64,000 nucleotides of DNA from Caprimulgus europaeus. Lineage: Eukaryota > Chordata > Aves > Caprimulgiformes > Caprimulgidae. The stretch is taken from NCBI GenBank assembly GCA_907165065.1, contig OU015538.1, positions 18,553,165 to 18,617,164 of the forward strand, read 5' to 3'. The notes beneath the pieces are model-generated. The model was not told the origin of the DNA. It did no database searches and saw only the letters and a list, made by a program, of their open reading frames with translations. Shown piece by piece: positions 38,890 to 50,785 of this stretch (positions are counted from its first letter, which is position 1; every line of letters starts with the position of its first letter). The position numbers were made by a program, and so were the translations under genes.

Positions 38890-40081
38890 ATGCCAAAGTC
38901 TCTTAGTAGAATTATTGTCACTTGAACTTCTCTGGGACCACAACAGCACTTAGTCTCTCTCCATTTCAGCTCTACCTATTTCACAAATACTCGCGCATTA
39001 GCACAGTTTTCTGTTCAAAATCCTCGTGTTACTTTCTGTCTTTCAGGGACAGCTCTTGTGTTAGGCCCTCTCTGTGTCTGCCTCTGGGGTTACAAATCTC
39101 AAACATCTGACACCTCTCTTCATTTTCACATCTCTATTCCTGCAGCTTCTGAAAATGTTCTCACTTTATGCTCAATCTCTTCATCCCACTGGCCTTTCAA
39201 AGAACAGAGTTATTTCAGGATGATCTTCAAGTAAGCATGCAAGTTGTAAGCTTAAGCAGGTCAGAGAGCAAATGCAAGAACTTCGTGGTGTGACTCAAGT
39301 CTGCTTAGAACTGGAGACTGGGAAAATAGGCAATATAAGTAACCCAAAAGTTTTGGTTTTGTTGTTCTGAACTGTTGGTAGGAGTGCACCCTCATCCTGC
39401 AAAGTAAAGAGGGTTGAGGGCAGGTCAGTGTGAAGGACCAGGGCATCCCAAGTGTGTTTTGAGTCATCTGTACTTTGTGCTCTGTACTGCAAAACACTGA
39501 TATGTTGAGTAATGTCTTTTGTGTTTACATTACGTTCAATCTGAGATCGCAAAGATCATTAATTTAACAGTCTGTGAATGTATATTATGTAAATAATATG
39601 AAAAAGGGTGGGAATTTCAACTCTTATTTTTAAAGAATCTAATAAATATCTAGTAGCTAATGTGAAGACTTACTGGGTAAGTACTAAGTTATAAAAAAGT
39701 CTCATAACAATAATCTTAACTGTTAGTGTTTGGAACAGATAGATGATGAGAATTTTCTGATGGAACAGCTTGAAATTGATGGTCAAAAAAATCAACTAAT
39801 TGCTATGTAGAATAATAATTTGGAATAAGAGCATTTCTGCTTTAAGAATTATCTTTATTTCTTACCATGACTGATACAGTTTATACATATAGTGTTTCAT
39901 ATGTTAATGAGATAAAAAGAACAGGATTGGCCAGTGTGCACTTTGCGTGTACTCAGCATTTGGGTCACAGTGAGCATAGGCTAAACTCCATAATTAATAT
40001 TCCTCCTTTCTCTAGAAATAAGAACTGAAATGAGATTATAGTCCAATTATCTGGGATTATGCAATGTATTTAATTTTAGCA

Positions 40082-40109
40082 TTATGCACGTGCATAAAAA
40101 AAAAAAAAA
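40082..40109. repeat. Palindromic E-box next to A14
   Basis: TTATGCACGTGCATAA (40,082-40,097) is a perfect 16-bp palindrome centred on CACGTG, the site bound by USF/MYC/CLOCK-type bHLH proteins. Its last two bases begin an A14 run (40,096-40,109). Confidence 0.8.
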
Positions 40110-40319
40110 GTCATGATTATTCTGGGTAATGTGAGCGTACTCTTCCAGTCTACTTGTTGTTTGAGGTAATTTATTAGATAGATAATTAACAGGAAAATAC
40201 CTAAAATGTCTTACGATAAAAACTCAAGTTGATTCTGAGTTAAGTCCCAATAGACTGACATTTCTTAATACAATGAAACCTGACCCCTTTGTGTAGAGTT
40301 TTCTGAGAGGTGGTTGTCC

Positions 40320-40339
40320 ATTCTTGCCCATTCTTGCCC
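40320..40339 (+). repeat. Tandem 10-bp duplication
   Basis: Two perfect copies of ATTCTTGCCC in tandem. Typical of replication slippage. Confidence 0.8.
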
Positions 40340-40425
40340 ATAGGGTTTGTTTGATTACAGAGTGTGTTTGAGTTGTTTGTTTCTTTGGGCTTTTTTTTGG
40401 AGACAGAGGGAGACTTTATATCATC

Positions 40426-40451
40426 ATTTCCTGTAGATAATTTCCTGTAGA
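40426..40451 (+). repeat. Tandem 12-bp duplication
   Basis: ATTTCCTGTAGA at 40,426-40,437 recurs at 40,440-40,451 (period 14). It lies 86 bp from the previous slippage-type duplication. Confidence 0.75.
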
Positions 40452-41690
40452 AGATTCCCCAGTTCAGAGGAATTTAAGCACAGTATGAAGTCATGGTCAT
40501 AGAAGAACAATAGCTTTAAGTGTAACCTCTGAAATGTGACGATAATTACTTCTTTAATCCTTCTTTTAACAGTTATCCTTGTTGTATATCTGCAAATATG
40601 TGGCATTATTATATTAAAACAACTCATAATGCTCCATGAGAATACTGTTACCCCTTTAGAATGGAATAGATAATATAAATTTAATGATATTTTTAAAAAT
40701 GCTGTGAGGCTTACTTATGTACATAATGGGCTAACACACTGGGAAAGTGAGTATAAAGGAAGATAAAAGATATTCTTGGAAGAATTTTGATGACACAGAA
40801 TTATTAGAGAATGCACATTTTTTTAGCTTTTCTAATTCAGTTTCCATTTCTAGCAGATGGCAAATTTTATTCTTTAGAATTCAATTATCCAAGTAGCTCA
40901 TTAGAATTTTGAGATATTAGAAGTATAGGGCCTTAATCATAAAATCTTTTGGAGTAGCAAGTTTTTGAACAATGTATTTATAATATGTCCTTACAAGATG
41001 TAGACCAAGACAGGTACCTCTGAAATTTAAGTGTAATTTAGAGTGTTACATATGGGTAATGATTTCCTCCTAAAGAACACTAAAAATGTTTGGTATGTTG
41101 TGCATGTTGGAAATTCACTGTCTTGCTGAGTACAGTTGCCTCTAATTTAAGAAGACCAGAGACTTCTACTGTAAGAATTATAGCATAGTGCTCTTTAGGG
41201 TTTTCATGAATAATGAAAAATTATCCATTATATGGAAAGATTAATTTAGGTGAATAAGCTTTAGGGTGCTTAGAGTAATTTTCAAATAAAATCTGAAATC
41301 CAGATGTTCATCCATTCATTTCATTCTGCTGTGAAGGGAAAAAATACGTATCAGTATACACCATAAAGTACTTCATAAATGTCAACACCTTCTGCAAGTC
41401 TTCATAGATGGTTAAAATGGAAAATACAGGATTATCCTTTCTTTAAGTACTCTAATTATTAAACCAGTAGCATTTCTGATGCAGAAATCCTCAATGTGAG
41501 AAAAATATTTGATTTAATATGATATTAAATTCCCAAGTAATAGGAAAAATATGAGTGCCTTAGCCTTTCCCTTAAGTAAGAGGCAGAATAGTAAAATGAG
41601 ATATTACTACTAGTGAAAATGAAAATTACATTTATCTTATTGCATAAACGTGTGAGACACTGTCATTTATCTTTACTGTCTGGTTCTTTT

Positions 41691-42065
41691 TGAAAACAAA
41701 GGTCAGATTCCAGAGGCATCTCACTGGGAAATGGTAGCTGGTAATATCAAACAGTGGCGCTGTAGGAAAAGCAGCATAACCTGCACAGCTTCATGATAGC
41801 CATCTTTCAGTGAGCTGCTCTTGCCTCTGCCTTGCTGACTCCTGCAACACTTCCTTCACCCCCTGGATGTTGACCTTTCCTTACTGTGCCTTGAAGCAAA
41901 ATTGCTCAGGGGTAGGGACCACAGCATTCTGCCCCACAAAGACAAACAGTAGCCAAAGCAGGAACCCTGCAGCCACTTGCTGCTGTACTAACTTCTCCTG
42001 GCCAGATTTTAACAAGCACTCCAGAGACACAGGATCTCTTATATTCTCAATTAAAATAAATCAGC
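41691..42065. other. Balanced-composition unclassified block
   Basis: About 370 bp less AT-rich than its flanks, with AACAGTGGCGCTGTAGG (41,752 onward) containing a small inverted repeat. The 88-codon plus frame (41,810-42,076) is rich in cysteine, serine and asparagine but has no recognised pattern. It could be an old insertion or a conserved element. Confidence 0.25.
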
Positions 42066-43826
42066 TTCATAAATGAAGATTTTATAGCCAGTATGCAACT
42101 GGAAATTTATAAAATCTGCAAGAAGCTTTCAAAGCATCAGAGTTTATATTGATAAGAAACAGGATTGATGTGTGTATGTGCTCATGTTTGTGTGTCCCAA
42201 ATAGACAGATTTCATAATGTGACTTTTTTCCAAGGCCTCTTCCAAAGGCAAACATGGCCAGCAGACTCTTCAGGTTTTCTATGTCCCAAAAAAGGAGAAT
42301 CAGAATGCTGGATTTGCCAGGTTTCTGAGAGAAAGTATTTGTGTTAGATCCAAGATCAAGATTTAGACAGATTGCAGTCTAATCTTTACTAAATAAAATT
42401 AACTTCTCTGTAGATGCAAATTAAGTGTATTTGATTGGAAAATAGTCTGTTGCCAACTAAAATGTTTGTTTTTATTTAATATAAATCTGCATGTGTGTAG
42501 TCTTCATCTTGGCAAACTAGGACTGTAAAAGTAGGAAACATAAAGTGGTAAATACTGGCTTTTAAACCACACCAACATCTCCCTTATACAAATGTATTAT
42601 TAAGATTTAAGAAAACACGTAAAATAAAAGAGAATTGTTCTTTATAAGAACAGCCAAAACCTTTGTAAAAGTAAGGAATTGGAAAAGGTTTCAAGAAATT
42701 AGAGAGAAAACAATTTTTCCCTTTTTAATTCCGATAGTTTTTTATTCAGCTTCCAACAAAAGCTAAAAATGCAGGATGCAAGCCACCTGTGTGGGCAACA
42801 ACACCAGTTGCCAGGTGAAAATTTTGCACCTGCTTAGACTATTCAGTGAATGGAAGAAGCATGAGTAACTATTTTTAGTGGACTCTGTATTTATTTTGGC
42901 AGAATATTGATAATTTTTGTTTTGATAATAACACTATTTTTAAAGTGTCCACATAGATACTGAAAATAGTTTTCTAGAACTCTTTACAGTTAGTATGTTT
43001 TGATTTCAGATGAATTAATCAGTTATAATTTTGTCACATGCCATTGTTGTGTTTTCTGATGGGATACAGACACTTGACTTTCAAATAAAATGACTGAGAT
43101 ATGATTTAGAAAGCATGCTCTCTATTCATTAATTCTAACAAACTTAATCTGTCAGATGTTCATAGAAAGCAAATACATATGGCTATGGATGATTAATTTC
43201 AGATTTCAAATTAGTAGGATTTTTTTTTCAGGTTTTTCTGTGATTAGTTCTGGATAAGCAATACCTACTGGTAATTATTTTAGATAATGAAACTGTCAAT
43301 TTTTGCTTTCCTAATTTATTTTGGCAGTCATTTGTGCTATATTTCTGCCAGACTTTTATTTATTTTTTTAATTAAAATTTAAACAAAGTTTTTAATCAGA
43401 AATCTTGGCTTTTTGCTTACTCTGAATTAATGTCCATAAAAAATAATGGAACAAATTGTGTATATTTAATAAATACTCTCACTGATTTTAATTACAGTTT
43501 GACTTATATGTGAATTTGACCAGTGACTGGGCCCATAATTTGCAGTGCAATTTTGAACAGATTTTAGAAGTGAAATTGCTGAAGCAGATATTGCTGTGGT
43601 ACTTACCCACACAACTCTCAGTATTCTGAAAAATCTTTTCTTTTTTTTTTTTTTCTATGTATGTTCCTATGAAAGAAACAGAATTCTGCTGTGGTTCTAC
43701 ATTTCCTTTTTTTTTTTTCCTAAGAGATAGTTGTCTGGCTTTTGTGTGAATTAGTGTGCAGATCAAGGGAAATTATCATTTTCTTCTTTTTATTTCCTTT
43801 CTGACAAAAAATGACCAAGAAGGCTG

Positions 43827-43842
43827 TCCTTGGTACCAAGGA
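43827..43842. repeat. 16-bp perfect palindrome
   Basis: TCCTTGGTACCAAGGA is identical on both strands. It resembles grainyhead/CP2-type or NF1-like dimer half-site arrangements only loosely. ACCAAG at 43,814-43,819 offers a further inverted half-copy upstream. Confidence 0.8.
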
Positions 43843-43862
43843 GTTACACATACATACAAACC

Positions 43863-43917
43863 TATATATATATGTATATATATATATATATGTATATGTA
43901 TATATACACACACACAT
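43863..43917. repeat. Compound TA/TG/CA microsatellite
   Basis: Long alternating TA tract interrupted by TG, then (AC)n: about 55 bp of alternating pyrimidine-purine sequence. Likely length-polymorphic and prone to cruciform or Z-DNA-like structure. Confidence 0.9.
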
Positions 43918-44251
43918 AAGAGAGCAATCTGACTTGTATGAAATAAAAGGCCAAACAATTGAAACCATACTTACTTCCTGCAAAGATACTGATATTTTAA
44001 TTTATGTTTTCTAAAATATGAATTTTAATCTGATTGTTAAGAAAGCATCTGTTTAATAGACAGGATTATAAGGCTCCAGGTTCAGGGGAAAAAAAGAGAA
44101 AGTAGAAAGGAAGATTGAAGTTAAGAAATTTCCTGACTTCAACTGTTAGGAAAGCACAAAATAATCACCACTAATGTCACCAGTAAAGGCCACAAGTCGC
44201 CACTGCATTGTGTGATTGTTTTCATATGCACTGCCTATGCCTTTGGAGACA

Positions 44252-44284
44252 GTATAATAATAATATATATATAATATATATAAT
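44252..44284. repeat. (TAA)n/(TA)n tract
   Basis: ATAATAATAAT followed by TATATATATAATATATATAAT. A simple AT microsatellite, 340 bp from the larger one. Confidence 0.85.
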
Positions 44285-44479
44285 CAGACAGCACAAGGAA
44301 AGTACATGGTTTTTAAAAAATGAAGTTGTTTAAGAGCCAACGCTGAAGTAAGTTCAAATATAAAAACTAGATTTAAAATAGCATTTTGCTGTAATGAGTA
44401 GAAATCATGACAGGAGAATAAAGCATAAGGAAATATCCTTGGGGCATAAGTGAGATGATTAGAAATATCATTAAAGCTA

Positions 44480-44960
44480 AAGCATCTGTTTGAATCCTTT
44501 GTGAGACACCCAATTCACCCCCACGCACACGTAAATGAGGGCTCAGTTTACTAATGCTGCAGTTTGAACACTAAATATAACATGCTTTGCATTTAAAGAA
44601 CATACAGATTAAATATGAGATGCCTGCAATACAAGGGAGCCTGCAGTAATGATACACCGTGGATTTAAAGATCGTATGTAAACAGGCAGATGTCCAAAGC
44701 GAGCAAATGTTCATTACAGCAAATTTCACATCAGTCGTCTATTTTATACCACTGAAGGAAAATAAAGAGTATTTTTAAAGGTTTGTAGGGAAAATAAAAT
44801 TTATTAGCAAAGATCAGCAGAGAGGTGGCAGATGCCATCCTGATAATCTGTCAGAGCAAAATGCAGCAAGCATGGGGCATCCGCGTTCAGCGAGCCAGAT
44901 CCCATCTGATGTTAAGGTGAGGTTGAGACAGAGCCCTGTGATGCAGGAGATCATCTTCAT
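44480..44960. promoter_or_regulatory. Candidate conserved non-coding element
   Basis: Starts right after AT-rich DNA and keeps CpGs (CCCACGCACACG, CACCGTGG, GATCGTATG, AAAGCGAGC, ATCCGCGTTCAGCGAGCC). It carries homeodomain- and forkhead-like words, including GTAAACA near 44,677, and CTTTGCATTTAAAG near 44,585. It has no repeats and no coding frame that explains its composition. This texture is typical of deeply conserved enhancers, but conservation is inferred. Confidence 0.38.
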
Positions 44961-46780
44961 TCTGCTGGAAGAAACTGGAAACTACATGCAGATACCCACA
45001 AAGGGAAAAAAAACAAGATGGAAATACAACTTCCATCTTATGCATGTAGATATTTAACACATGTACCTTTGCTTTCGTGGTCCAAATAGAGTCTTGTTTA
45101 ATCCTTTTTGCAAAACAGGCAAGTATGTGAAGCTCTGTTTGAATCTGTGTTTTTAAGTCTTTAGTATTCCAAATAGCACTGCTTATTGCCATTAATGTTC
45201 TCCACTCACATGGGATATCTGTACAGACCCCAATCTACTATACAGCCAACTCTTGTCTGATTATCAGCTACTTATTGATTTTTAATTATTTCAATAATTT
45301 AGACTGGATCATAAAAGATCCTTTCAGAATGGGATTTTTTGTGCCTTTAAAAAGAATATCTAAAAAAAAAAAATGAGAGCATTTAGCCAGAATTTCCTAG
45401 TCTTTAAAGATAAAAAGACTTCATCTGTGTCTCATCTTTAAAAATATATGTTAATCCTTAAAAGTTCCTGCACATGAATGACAACTCCCAGAGCTAATGA
45501 AAGGATAGCTAGAAAATTCCTTTTAGTCATGGTTAAACCCCTATGCACAGCAAAACCAGAAGAGTTTAAGAATGCAGTTTCTGTGATTTTTGAATCTGCT
45601 GAAGTCCCCCTGCTGTAATATAATTCTATAAGATTTGATCACAATTCTGTAAGCTACTTCCAAAAGGTCAGCAGGAAAATTATTCCTTTCCCTTAATGGA
45701 TTAACACTTTTGTAACATACATTTTTGAAATATGACAAGAAAATAGAGATATTCTTGCATGTAAATTCCCAACTTCAGGGGCAGAATATCATGCTCACAC
45801 TAGCAGAGAGTTAAATTTCCTTTTGGTGATAATAAATACTTAATTTGTAGCATTGCAGGCTATGAAATGCTCAATCCTTTATACCCTATTCTGAAGTAAG
45901 GCACATGAGTAGTTAATTTCATTGGAGTCTTGCATACTGCCAAAAGATGGTTCTCTCTATGCTGTCAGTTAGCAGGGGCTGCAGAACTTATTTCAGAACC
46001 CTGTACATGTTCCACCTGTGCTCTAGAACTGCTGCTACCCTCCAATATCAGGATCTGTGTTGATTATATTCATCACTAGTTCAAAGATCTGATTGCATGA
46101 GTTATGGAAATTTCCCATGTGCTCTTTACTTTCTAGGCTTGGGTTCAGGTTCCTGCCAATCTTCTAACAAGAGAGAGCAAACAACAGTCCCAGGAGCATC
46201 ATGATGGAAAAAACAAAAGGGTACAAGCTGTTTTCTCTGTAGTTTCTTACAGGCTTGTGAAGTGTTACGGACCTTTGCACACACATAATACACACGACTT
46301 TGTGCTACTTCTGAACAGCATAAGAGCTGACAAAAAATGCAATCCATAGCATTGGCTGTTCTGTGCACAGAGAATTAAAATGTCCTAAACTGTCATTTTT
46401 TCAGTCATTAAAACTGACTTGAAAGAAATGAAATGAACAAAAGTAATCTTAGTGTTTATGTAGGATATTTTAACAGAACTTCAATGGTAGTGTCACTTCC
46501 AGGCATTCATGTAGTAATGGTATGAAAATAAAAATAAACAATGTTAATAAACTGTGCTATAAGGAGAGCAGCAACTCTGATACTTTTAGGCCGGAATCCT
46601 GAAGGCTAAAATAATTATACTTAAGTGTTCCCAGAGTATTTCTGTGTGTTTCTTTTAAAAGGAACAGATTTTTGCCCTTAAGGCCCACTCAAGTTGCAAT
46701 GATTTTAATTAGTGACACACATAGCTTAATTCAACTGATTCTACATGCACTTTTAGGAATGTTTAAATCAGCTAACAACT
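44961..46780. other. AT-rich non-coding DNA
   Basis: No gene recognised. The 101-codon minus frame spanning 44,887-45,192 is unrecognised and overlaps the candidate element. A run of A lies near 45,361. Confidence 0.65.
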
Positions 46781-46990
46781 CTCCATAATCAAGGAGCTGA
46801 AGGTGTATATGTAGTGACATGGCTTTAATAGAATAATTCTCTTAACTCAGACAGGGGACTTTGATTCTGGGACAGACGTGATTAAAGTATAGTCTATATC
46901 TTTAAAGAAACCACAGGTTGAGCCAGCTTAGGGTAAAGGGCATTGATCAGCTCTAATTGACTTGGGCAGACATGACAGGTTTGGCTTTTT
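46781..46990. promoter_or_regulatory. Candidate regulatory element
   Basis: Balanced block with ACTTTGATTC (TCF/LEF-like), AACCACAG (RUNX-like on the other strand), CTCTAATTGACTT (homeodomain-like) and GACGTGATTAAAG. The close packing of these words in a non-repetitive 200 bp is the only evidence. Confidence 0.28.
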
Positions 46991-48679
46991 AGTCAAGATT
47001 CCTGACTGAACTGAGTTTCTCTAAGGGACTTAAATCAGATCTGTATAGCAATTTTCTCGTGTCCTTCTGCTGGCTTCCCTTCAGTTTTTCAAGTCTTTTG
47101 TGAGATACAGGGCCACAGATTTTTCAAGAGAGCTGTAATTCCCACGTTGCTGTATTTGCAGGTGTGTGACACTAAGCTATATGTTTTAGTCCCTTCTTGC
47201 CCTATTTTATCTTATTCAACATTCAGCTTTAGAAGTGTACATGAGAATGATAAATTAGACCCTGGGTGAGAGAGGACAACTGTGTTCCCAAAACGTGACA
47301 GGATGGGCATGTCCGGGTGTTCTTACACCATTTTGTGGTTTGAGCTCCTTCTCCTCCCCCCTGTTCCTTACTCTTCTGACCTCTCCAGCTCACCACTGGA
47401 GCTTTGCTAACACTTTCTGTGTTAACAGTATTTGATAAACTCTCATACAAAATTTATGACTGTAAGCAGATTCCTCAGCATCAGACAGAAGACCTTCCTG
47501 CCTTCCTCTTTCTTTTTCTGGGCTATGGCTTCACATCCTAAACCCACCTGCCTAGGGAGCACTCGTTCCAGGTGCATCCAGGAAAAGTAATTCCTGGTTT
47601 CAGACTTTTGCACACTTTCATACACTTAAAGCTGTTTGGGTTTTTTTCTGTACTTACTGACTTGACTTAATTAATAGTCATGCCTCCTAAACCAAACAAA
47701 AAAATGAGTAAAATTAAACTAGTTTAGGCCAGCCCTTCAAAAATCTCTGGATGAAGAAGTGTTCCTGGGTCTCAGTTTCAAGGTTGAGGCGTTATATTGC
47801 ACACCAAAAAAGTCTCTTTTCCTTTACAAAAATGAAAATACCTCTGGAGTGATAAGCAAGAAATATGCAGAAGTAGTGGTTATCTGGCAGTTTTAATTTA
47901 CATTAGCAGGATTACAGGACATCACTTGATGTAGCAATGCAATATAATAAGCATTTACACAGGCAGAAAAGTTCTCTATCTCCTGTCTCCCGTTGGTAAT
48001 ATTAACAACCTATAAATCACATTATAACATACAAACAGGAACGAGTGAAGCAGAAATAGAGGTAGCTGTAATCTCAGTTAATTTGTTATCTTTTGAATAC
48101 TGGTAAAAAAATTGAAGCTATTGTGGACTTTGGAGTCCTTGATTTTAGAATGGAATGTTTAGTTTATTACATTTCAAAGAGACATCATAATTTCTTCAGA
48201 TTTATACAGACCTGCTTCATATAATTATAGTATATTAAAGTGTAAGAGAATCTAGAGACATTGTTCTGATGATCTGTATGTCTGTCCAGGACTGCTTTGT
48301 TTACAGGGAAATCATAGCATAGAAATAGTTTTGGTTATCAGCGTTGTATTATAATCAACAGGACAATTGAAATAAATCCCAGGTCACTGTTTTTATTATG
48401 TTCACTAAATCCACAGGTTACGTTTCTGGATTTTTTGTTTTATTACAGGTAGGGTATTTTTTCATATAGATGACTAAACAGATAACACCTCTCATAGTTA
48501 TACTTAGGTGGATGAGACATTCTGAGAGAAGAACAAAGGATCTCCTTTAATCTGGATAGGTTACAAATCAGGTTTGTGTTTGTAAGCTGTATTTTAAGTT
48601 GGATTAGTTTTCAGAGAGAGAAAAAAAAGAAAGAAGGGGTGCTTTGAAGTGTTTGGTTATGGGCCTTGTTCTTAAACAG
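46991..48679. other. AT-rich non-coding DNA
   Basis: No gene supported. The patch 47,270-47,600 is GC-richer and has a C/T-rich stretch near 47,349. Its open frames (60-73 codons, minus) are unrecognised. Confidence 0.6.
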
Positions 48680-49060
48680 ATCTATGTCTTACTGTCACAG
48701 AGCTGATTAAAGCAAAGCGCGGCGGATGTCATTCCTGTCTCTGTGGTCCACGGTAAGCAGACCGCTTTATAATGTATGCACTCAATTGTCAGTGGTATTA
48801 GCATCCTCCAAATCTCAGCTTCACAGGATTGAAGCTTGACAACAGAGATTTTCTGAGTATTCCTACTTTGGTAGTAGACACTATTAGCAACCTGCGATAC
48901 ACCGAGGCTGATAATACACGGAAGTGTCAAGCTGTGAAGTGGCACAAATGTGCTCTGTGCGTGTATGAACCTTAGAGCTGGGGAAAGGAGATGCCTCCGA
49001 GAACTTCATCCCCAGGTCCAAGTTCAAAACGGGCTGGAATTGATCACATTCTTGGGATTT
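48680..49060. promoter_or_regulatory. Candidate conserved non-coding element
   Basis: Contains the densest CpG cluster of the right half (AAAGCGCGGCGGATG at about 48,714), a RUNX-type TGTGGT at 48,742-48,747, GATTAAAGC, and further CpGs at CTGCGATACACCGAGGC and GTGCGTGTATG. There is no repeat signature. The minus open frame across part of it (48,682-48,945) has no domain. Retained CpGs in an AT-rich desert suggest selection or recent origin; I favour an enhancer-type element. Confidence 0.38.
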
Positions 49061-49895
49061 TGAACTTCTATGTGTATTTTGGGTTTGGATCAGAATTAAA
49101 ACAGAAATAATGGATTTTCAATTAGATCTATTAATCTACACATACTCTAAACGGAGGTTGAAATCTCTGCACTGATACCTGAGGAGTTTTTTTTTTTGGG
49201 GGGGGGGCGGTTTTAGTAGCATAAATGTTCCAGTTTTGAACTACATACTACACTCATACCAATTCTCTCTCATTTTCATGAAATAATCTCAGGAGGGTAT
49301 AGGAGCAGGACATTTAAAAGAGTTTATGTACCATTATTACTTTTCTAATTAAAATAACTTACACTCGTATAGTTATTAATAAGATTAAAGAAAAAAAATC
49401 CAAAAAATACTCTTTTAATAATGAGCATATGACTCCATAGACCTTGTCTGCTTTATAAGAATTGAATGAGATCTACAAAGCTCAGAAATTAATCCTATTC
49501 CTTTTAGAAAAAAAGGCATTTTAGCCTTGGTAAAAAGGCAAATAATATAAAAGAAAAAACTTATTATACTTCAGTATGAATTGATTAAAAGAAGGTAAGT
49601 ATAAGAATTCAGTATTATTGGCAGTTAAATCCTCTTGCTTGTTCTGATGAAGCACAGGTGGAAGATAGAGCCACATACCAGAATGGCAGAGGACCTGCCC
49701 CACTGATCTGTGGGGCACTTGTTGCATGTTGCTGCTTTGCTTAGCTGCTTCCTTTTATTGAAAAAATTGCAGAAAACATTTGACTGAAGTTGACAAAACA
49801 ACCAAACAAATGGTACCTGTTGATTCCACCACATTCACACATCAACAGCTGTTTTGTTCTTAAAAATTTTCCTTTCATCTTAGCAAATACAAAGC
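49061..49895. other. AT-rich non-coding DNA
   Basis: No gene recognised. Contains the T11G10 run listed separately and A-rich patches near 49,388 and 49,510. Confidence 0.65.
49187..49210. repeat. T11-G10 homopolymer junction
   Basis: T11 at 49,187-49,197 is followed directly by G10 at 49,198-49,207, then CGG. The G run can form quadruplex-type structures, and homopolymers of this length are often misread, so exact lengths may be unreliable. Confidence 0.8.
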
Positions 49896-50350
49896 AACAG
49901 AAACAAACCCCTCGAGGGTATCCCTGAGCCAGTGCGGGTCACCCAGACACTTTGTGATCTCAGCCCACACAGGCGTGACTGCAGCCTCCAGCTACTGCAG
50001 CCCTGCAATTTATGCCCAGCAGTGTTCGTGTATCAACTGAGTGAGCGCTGGTGGGTAAAGGAATTGAGTGCTCATGGGTGAGTGCAGTAAATCCTGCAAT
50101 TTTTGCCCAATAGAGAGAGCTAAAATAGCCGTGTGGCTTGCAAGTACTTATCGCTTAAATGGGCCTGTGGATTAGATATTTAGAGAAGGAAAAATCAAAT
50201 ATGCAGAACCACAAAAGACAGTAAGAGTGGTTTGTCCTGATAGGTGTTGCCTTTGAAGTATTTATGAGTTAATGGCATCACAGCTAATCCCTGAAATGGC
50301 TCGGCCGGTTGCTTTGTGAGACTAGGGTGCATTTACAGGGGAAATAGTTC
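49896..50350. promoter_or_regulatory. Candidate conserved non-coding element
   Basis: About 450 bp of balanced sequence with isolated CpGs (CCTCGAGGG, GTGCGGGTCAC, GAGCGCTGG, CTCGGCCGG). The word CTGCAATTT.TGCCCA occurs twice (near 50,003 and 50,094, 91 bp apart), each near an AGTG-containing stretch. CGCTTAAATGGG and GGATTAGAT are homeodomain-like. No coding or repeat explanation. Confidence 0.36.
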
Positions 50351-50499
50351 CAGGGACATTTAATCCATGTCTTGCAATACCTATTTCTTTAGTAATACAA
50401 ATATTATTACAATCTTGGCAACTCTTATTAAAGGTAATTCTTGATTTGAAAGATTTACTCTTTCTGGTAATTGTTCCATATATCCTGTCTGAGTTTAAA

Positions 50500-50785
50500 T
50501 GTCATGCTTTCAACTCAGAGAATGGCCATTGGCATACTCACTTTAAAGCCTTCAGAACCTTTGGATTTAAAAAAAAAGTTTTGCTAAATGCAGTATTTTA
50601 TATCTTAAGCCACTGTCAGAAGTAGTGAAATCTTTTCTCTTGAAAACTAAGGTTAATGCAGAGACCTGCAAGCATAATGCAGGTTAAAAAAGGCACTAAA
50701 GCTGATTAGGTACTGGCTGTGATACTGAAATAAGTACTGTGCAAACATGATTAATTGCAAAGCTGTTGGTATGGGAACTTCAGAT
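50500..50785. promoter_or_regulatory. Candidate regulatory element
   Basis: Mixed-composition block with CATTGGC-type words, AGCTGATTAGG, CATGATTAATTGC and an imperfect repeat of GCATAATGCAGGTTAA-like sequence near TTAATGCAGAGACC. Flanks are much more AT-rich. Function inferred only. Confidence 0.28.

Larger units (their letters stand above)
38890..41690. other. AT-rich non-coding DNA
   Basis: No gene supported. Overlapping minus frames at 39,261-39,552 (78 and 85 codons) have no recognised domain. Small duplications and a palindrome in this stretch are listed separately. Confidence 0.65.
42066..44479. other. AT-rich non-coding DNA with simple repeats
   Basis: No gene supported. T-runs occur near 43,638 and 43,709. 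The frames at 43,720-44,014 are artefacts of the TA/TG microsatellite and read as tyrosine/isoleucine repeats. Confidence 0.7.

Noticed and set aside
43720..44014. Overlapping frames with tyrosine/isoleucine repeats
   Set aside because: They are translations of the TA/TG microsatellite.
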